Under the pieces are notes generated by a model that made no database searches, was not told the DNA's origin, and was given only the letters and a program-made list of their open reading frames with translations. Both the position numbers and the translations under genes were made by a program. A stretch of DNA of 7,706 nucleotides, taken from assembly GCA_016867615.1 (NCBI GenBank), contig VGJG01000066.1:1-7706 (forward strand), read 5' to 3'. Below are positions 7,137-7,706 of this stretch, in pieces (the first letter of the stretch is position 1; each line of letters begins with the position of its first letter). This DNA comes from Candidatus Aminicenantota bacterium. Lineage in GTDB: Bacteria > Acidobacteriota > Aminicenantia > Aminicenantales > JAFGAV01.

Positions 7137-7706
7137 CTATTTCCGGATGTCGAAGAGCGTCAGCCGGTAGAAGAGGTGTTTCCGGCCGCTCTGCGGAGAG
7201 CGGAGGGTCAGGGCTTCGAAGGGGACGCCTTCGGCCTTGAGCCGCGGCACGATCGTCTCAGAGAAAAAATAGACTCTCGAGGAAAATTCCGAACGGACCC
7301 GGGCATCGACGGCCAGATAATCGAGGAGATGGAGGCCGACGATATCCCGGCTTCGATCCTTCATCCCCGCCAGCGCTTCCCCCAGACCCAATCGCTCCTG
7401 AAGCTCGGGAAATTTCAATATGGAGCCGACGAGCTTGACGGAGACCTGAATGTCCACGGAGTCGACGGGGTTCAGAAAATGAGGAATGATGTTTCTTTTC
7501 CGGAAGTCGAGGAGGCGCCTGAAATGGATGTTCTGGGAATCCGCGTAGTTATCGGACAGGATGACGGAATAGGGAGGGATGCTCTCTAAGAGCACCCGGA
7601 TCTTTCGGTCCTGCTCCAGGCGGTGCCGGTAGGAGGCGTCGTGAACGGGGTCGACCCGGGCATGGTGCAAGGCGCCGAGGAAGGCCAGCAGGGGGACGAG
7701 CGCCAG
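7137..7706 (-). CDS. C-terminal part of a predicted membrane-anchored protein, family not recognised (5'-partial)
   Basis: The minus-strand frame is open from the window edge (7706) to TAG at 7139-7137, giving 189 residues. The TTG at 7670 could serve as a start, but open frame continues upstream and encodes a hydrophobic stretch ([12 protein letters not shown], fragment residues 1-12) that looks like the end of a transmembrane helix, so I treat the gene as truncated by the window. A soluble domain of about 175 residues follows, with mixed alpha/beta character (segments such as YSVILSDNY and RVYFFSE resemble buried strands) and a C-terminal LFYRL. This layout resembles the extracytoplasmic C-terminal domain of GT-C-type polytopic glycosyltransferases, but that is a guess with no diagnostic motif. 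A plus-strand ORF at 7176-7589 overlaps it and reads as an antisense shadow. Confidence 0.65.
   Translation of the reverse strand: MALVPLLAFLGALHHARVDPVHDASYRHRLEQDRKIRVLLESIPPYSVILSDNYADSQNIHFRRLLDFRKRNIIPHFLNPVDSVDIQVSVKLVGSILKFPELQERLGLGEALAGMKDRSRDIVGLHLLDYLAVDARVRSEFSSRVYFFSETIVPRLKAEGVPFEALTLRSPQSGRKHLFYRLTLFDIRK
7186..7203. repeat. Perfect inverted repeat near the rho convergent junction
   Basis: CCGCTCT (7186-7192) and AGAGCGG (7197-7203) form a seven-base stem with a GCGG tetraloop, about 80 bases past the rho stop and inside the 3' end of the minus-strand gene. Neither side carries a T-run, so it is not a classical intrinsic terminator. It could block 3' exonucleases after Rho-dependent termination, or be incidental to coding. 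Confidence 0.35.

Noticed and set aside
7176..7589. Plus-strand ORF of 137 codons after rho
   Set aside because: It overlaps the minus-strand gene, which has a hydrophobic segment and more natural protein composition. No ribosome site supports the plus-strand ORF.

Overview
This is a GC-rich bacterial chromosomal segment carrying a core protein-quality-control cluster. Five genes run rightward in the order tig, clpP, clpX, lon, rho, and one partial gene runs leftward at the right edge. I see no transposase, integrase, tRNA, rRNA, CRISPR array or phage gene, and nothing that amounts to a previously undescribed system. The interest lies in details of regulation and in unusual residues within well-known proteins.

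Organism. Rho, LonA, ClpXP with a Gly-rich pore loop, and trigger factor are all of ordinary bacterial type. The tig-clpP-clpX-lon order is conserved across many phyla. High GC and the sequence style of Lon and ClpX would fit an Acidobacteriota/Aminicenantota or deltaproteobacterial (Desulfobacterota) lineage. This is an impression only: no phylogenetic marker was compared computationally.

Layout. (1) 1-1254: trigger factor, missing only about three N-terminal codons at the left edge. (2) 1254-1868: ClpP protease subunit, overlapping tig by one base (TAATG). A near-consensus sigma70-type promoter lies in the last codons of tig. (3) 1916-3172: ClpX unfoldase, after a 47-nt gap. (4) 3175-5607: LonA protease, two bases after clpX. 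(5) 5608-5710: a 103-nt spacer that can fold into three consecutive stem-loops, ending in a good Shine-Dalgarno site. (6) 5711-7108: transcription termination factor Rho with a charged N-terminal extension. (7) 7109-7136: a 28-nt convergent junction. (8) 7137-7706, minus strand: the C-terminal part of an unrecognised membrane-anchored protein that continues past the window.

How the genes work together. Trigger factor receives nascent chains at the ribosome exit. ClpX unfolds tagged or native substrates and feeds them to the ClpP chamber. Lon degrades misfolded and regulatory proteins independently. Tight spacing from tig to lon suggests one operon with coupled translation. Rho is set off by a structured leader and may be transcribed with the operon, but is probably controlled separately.
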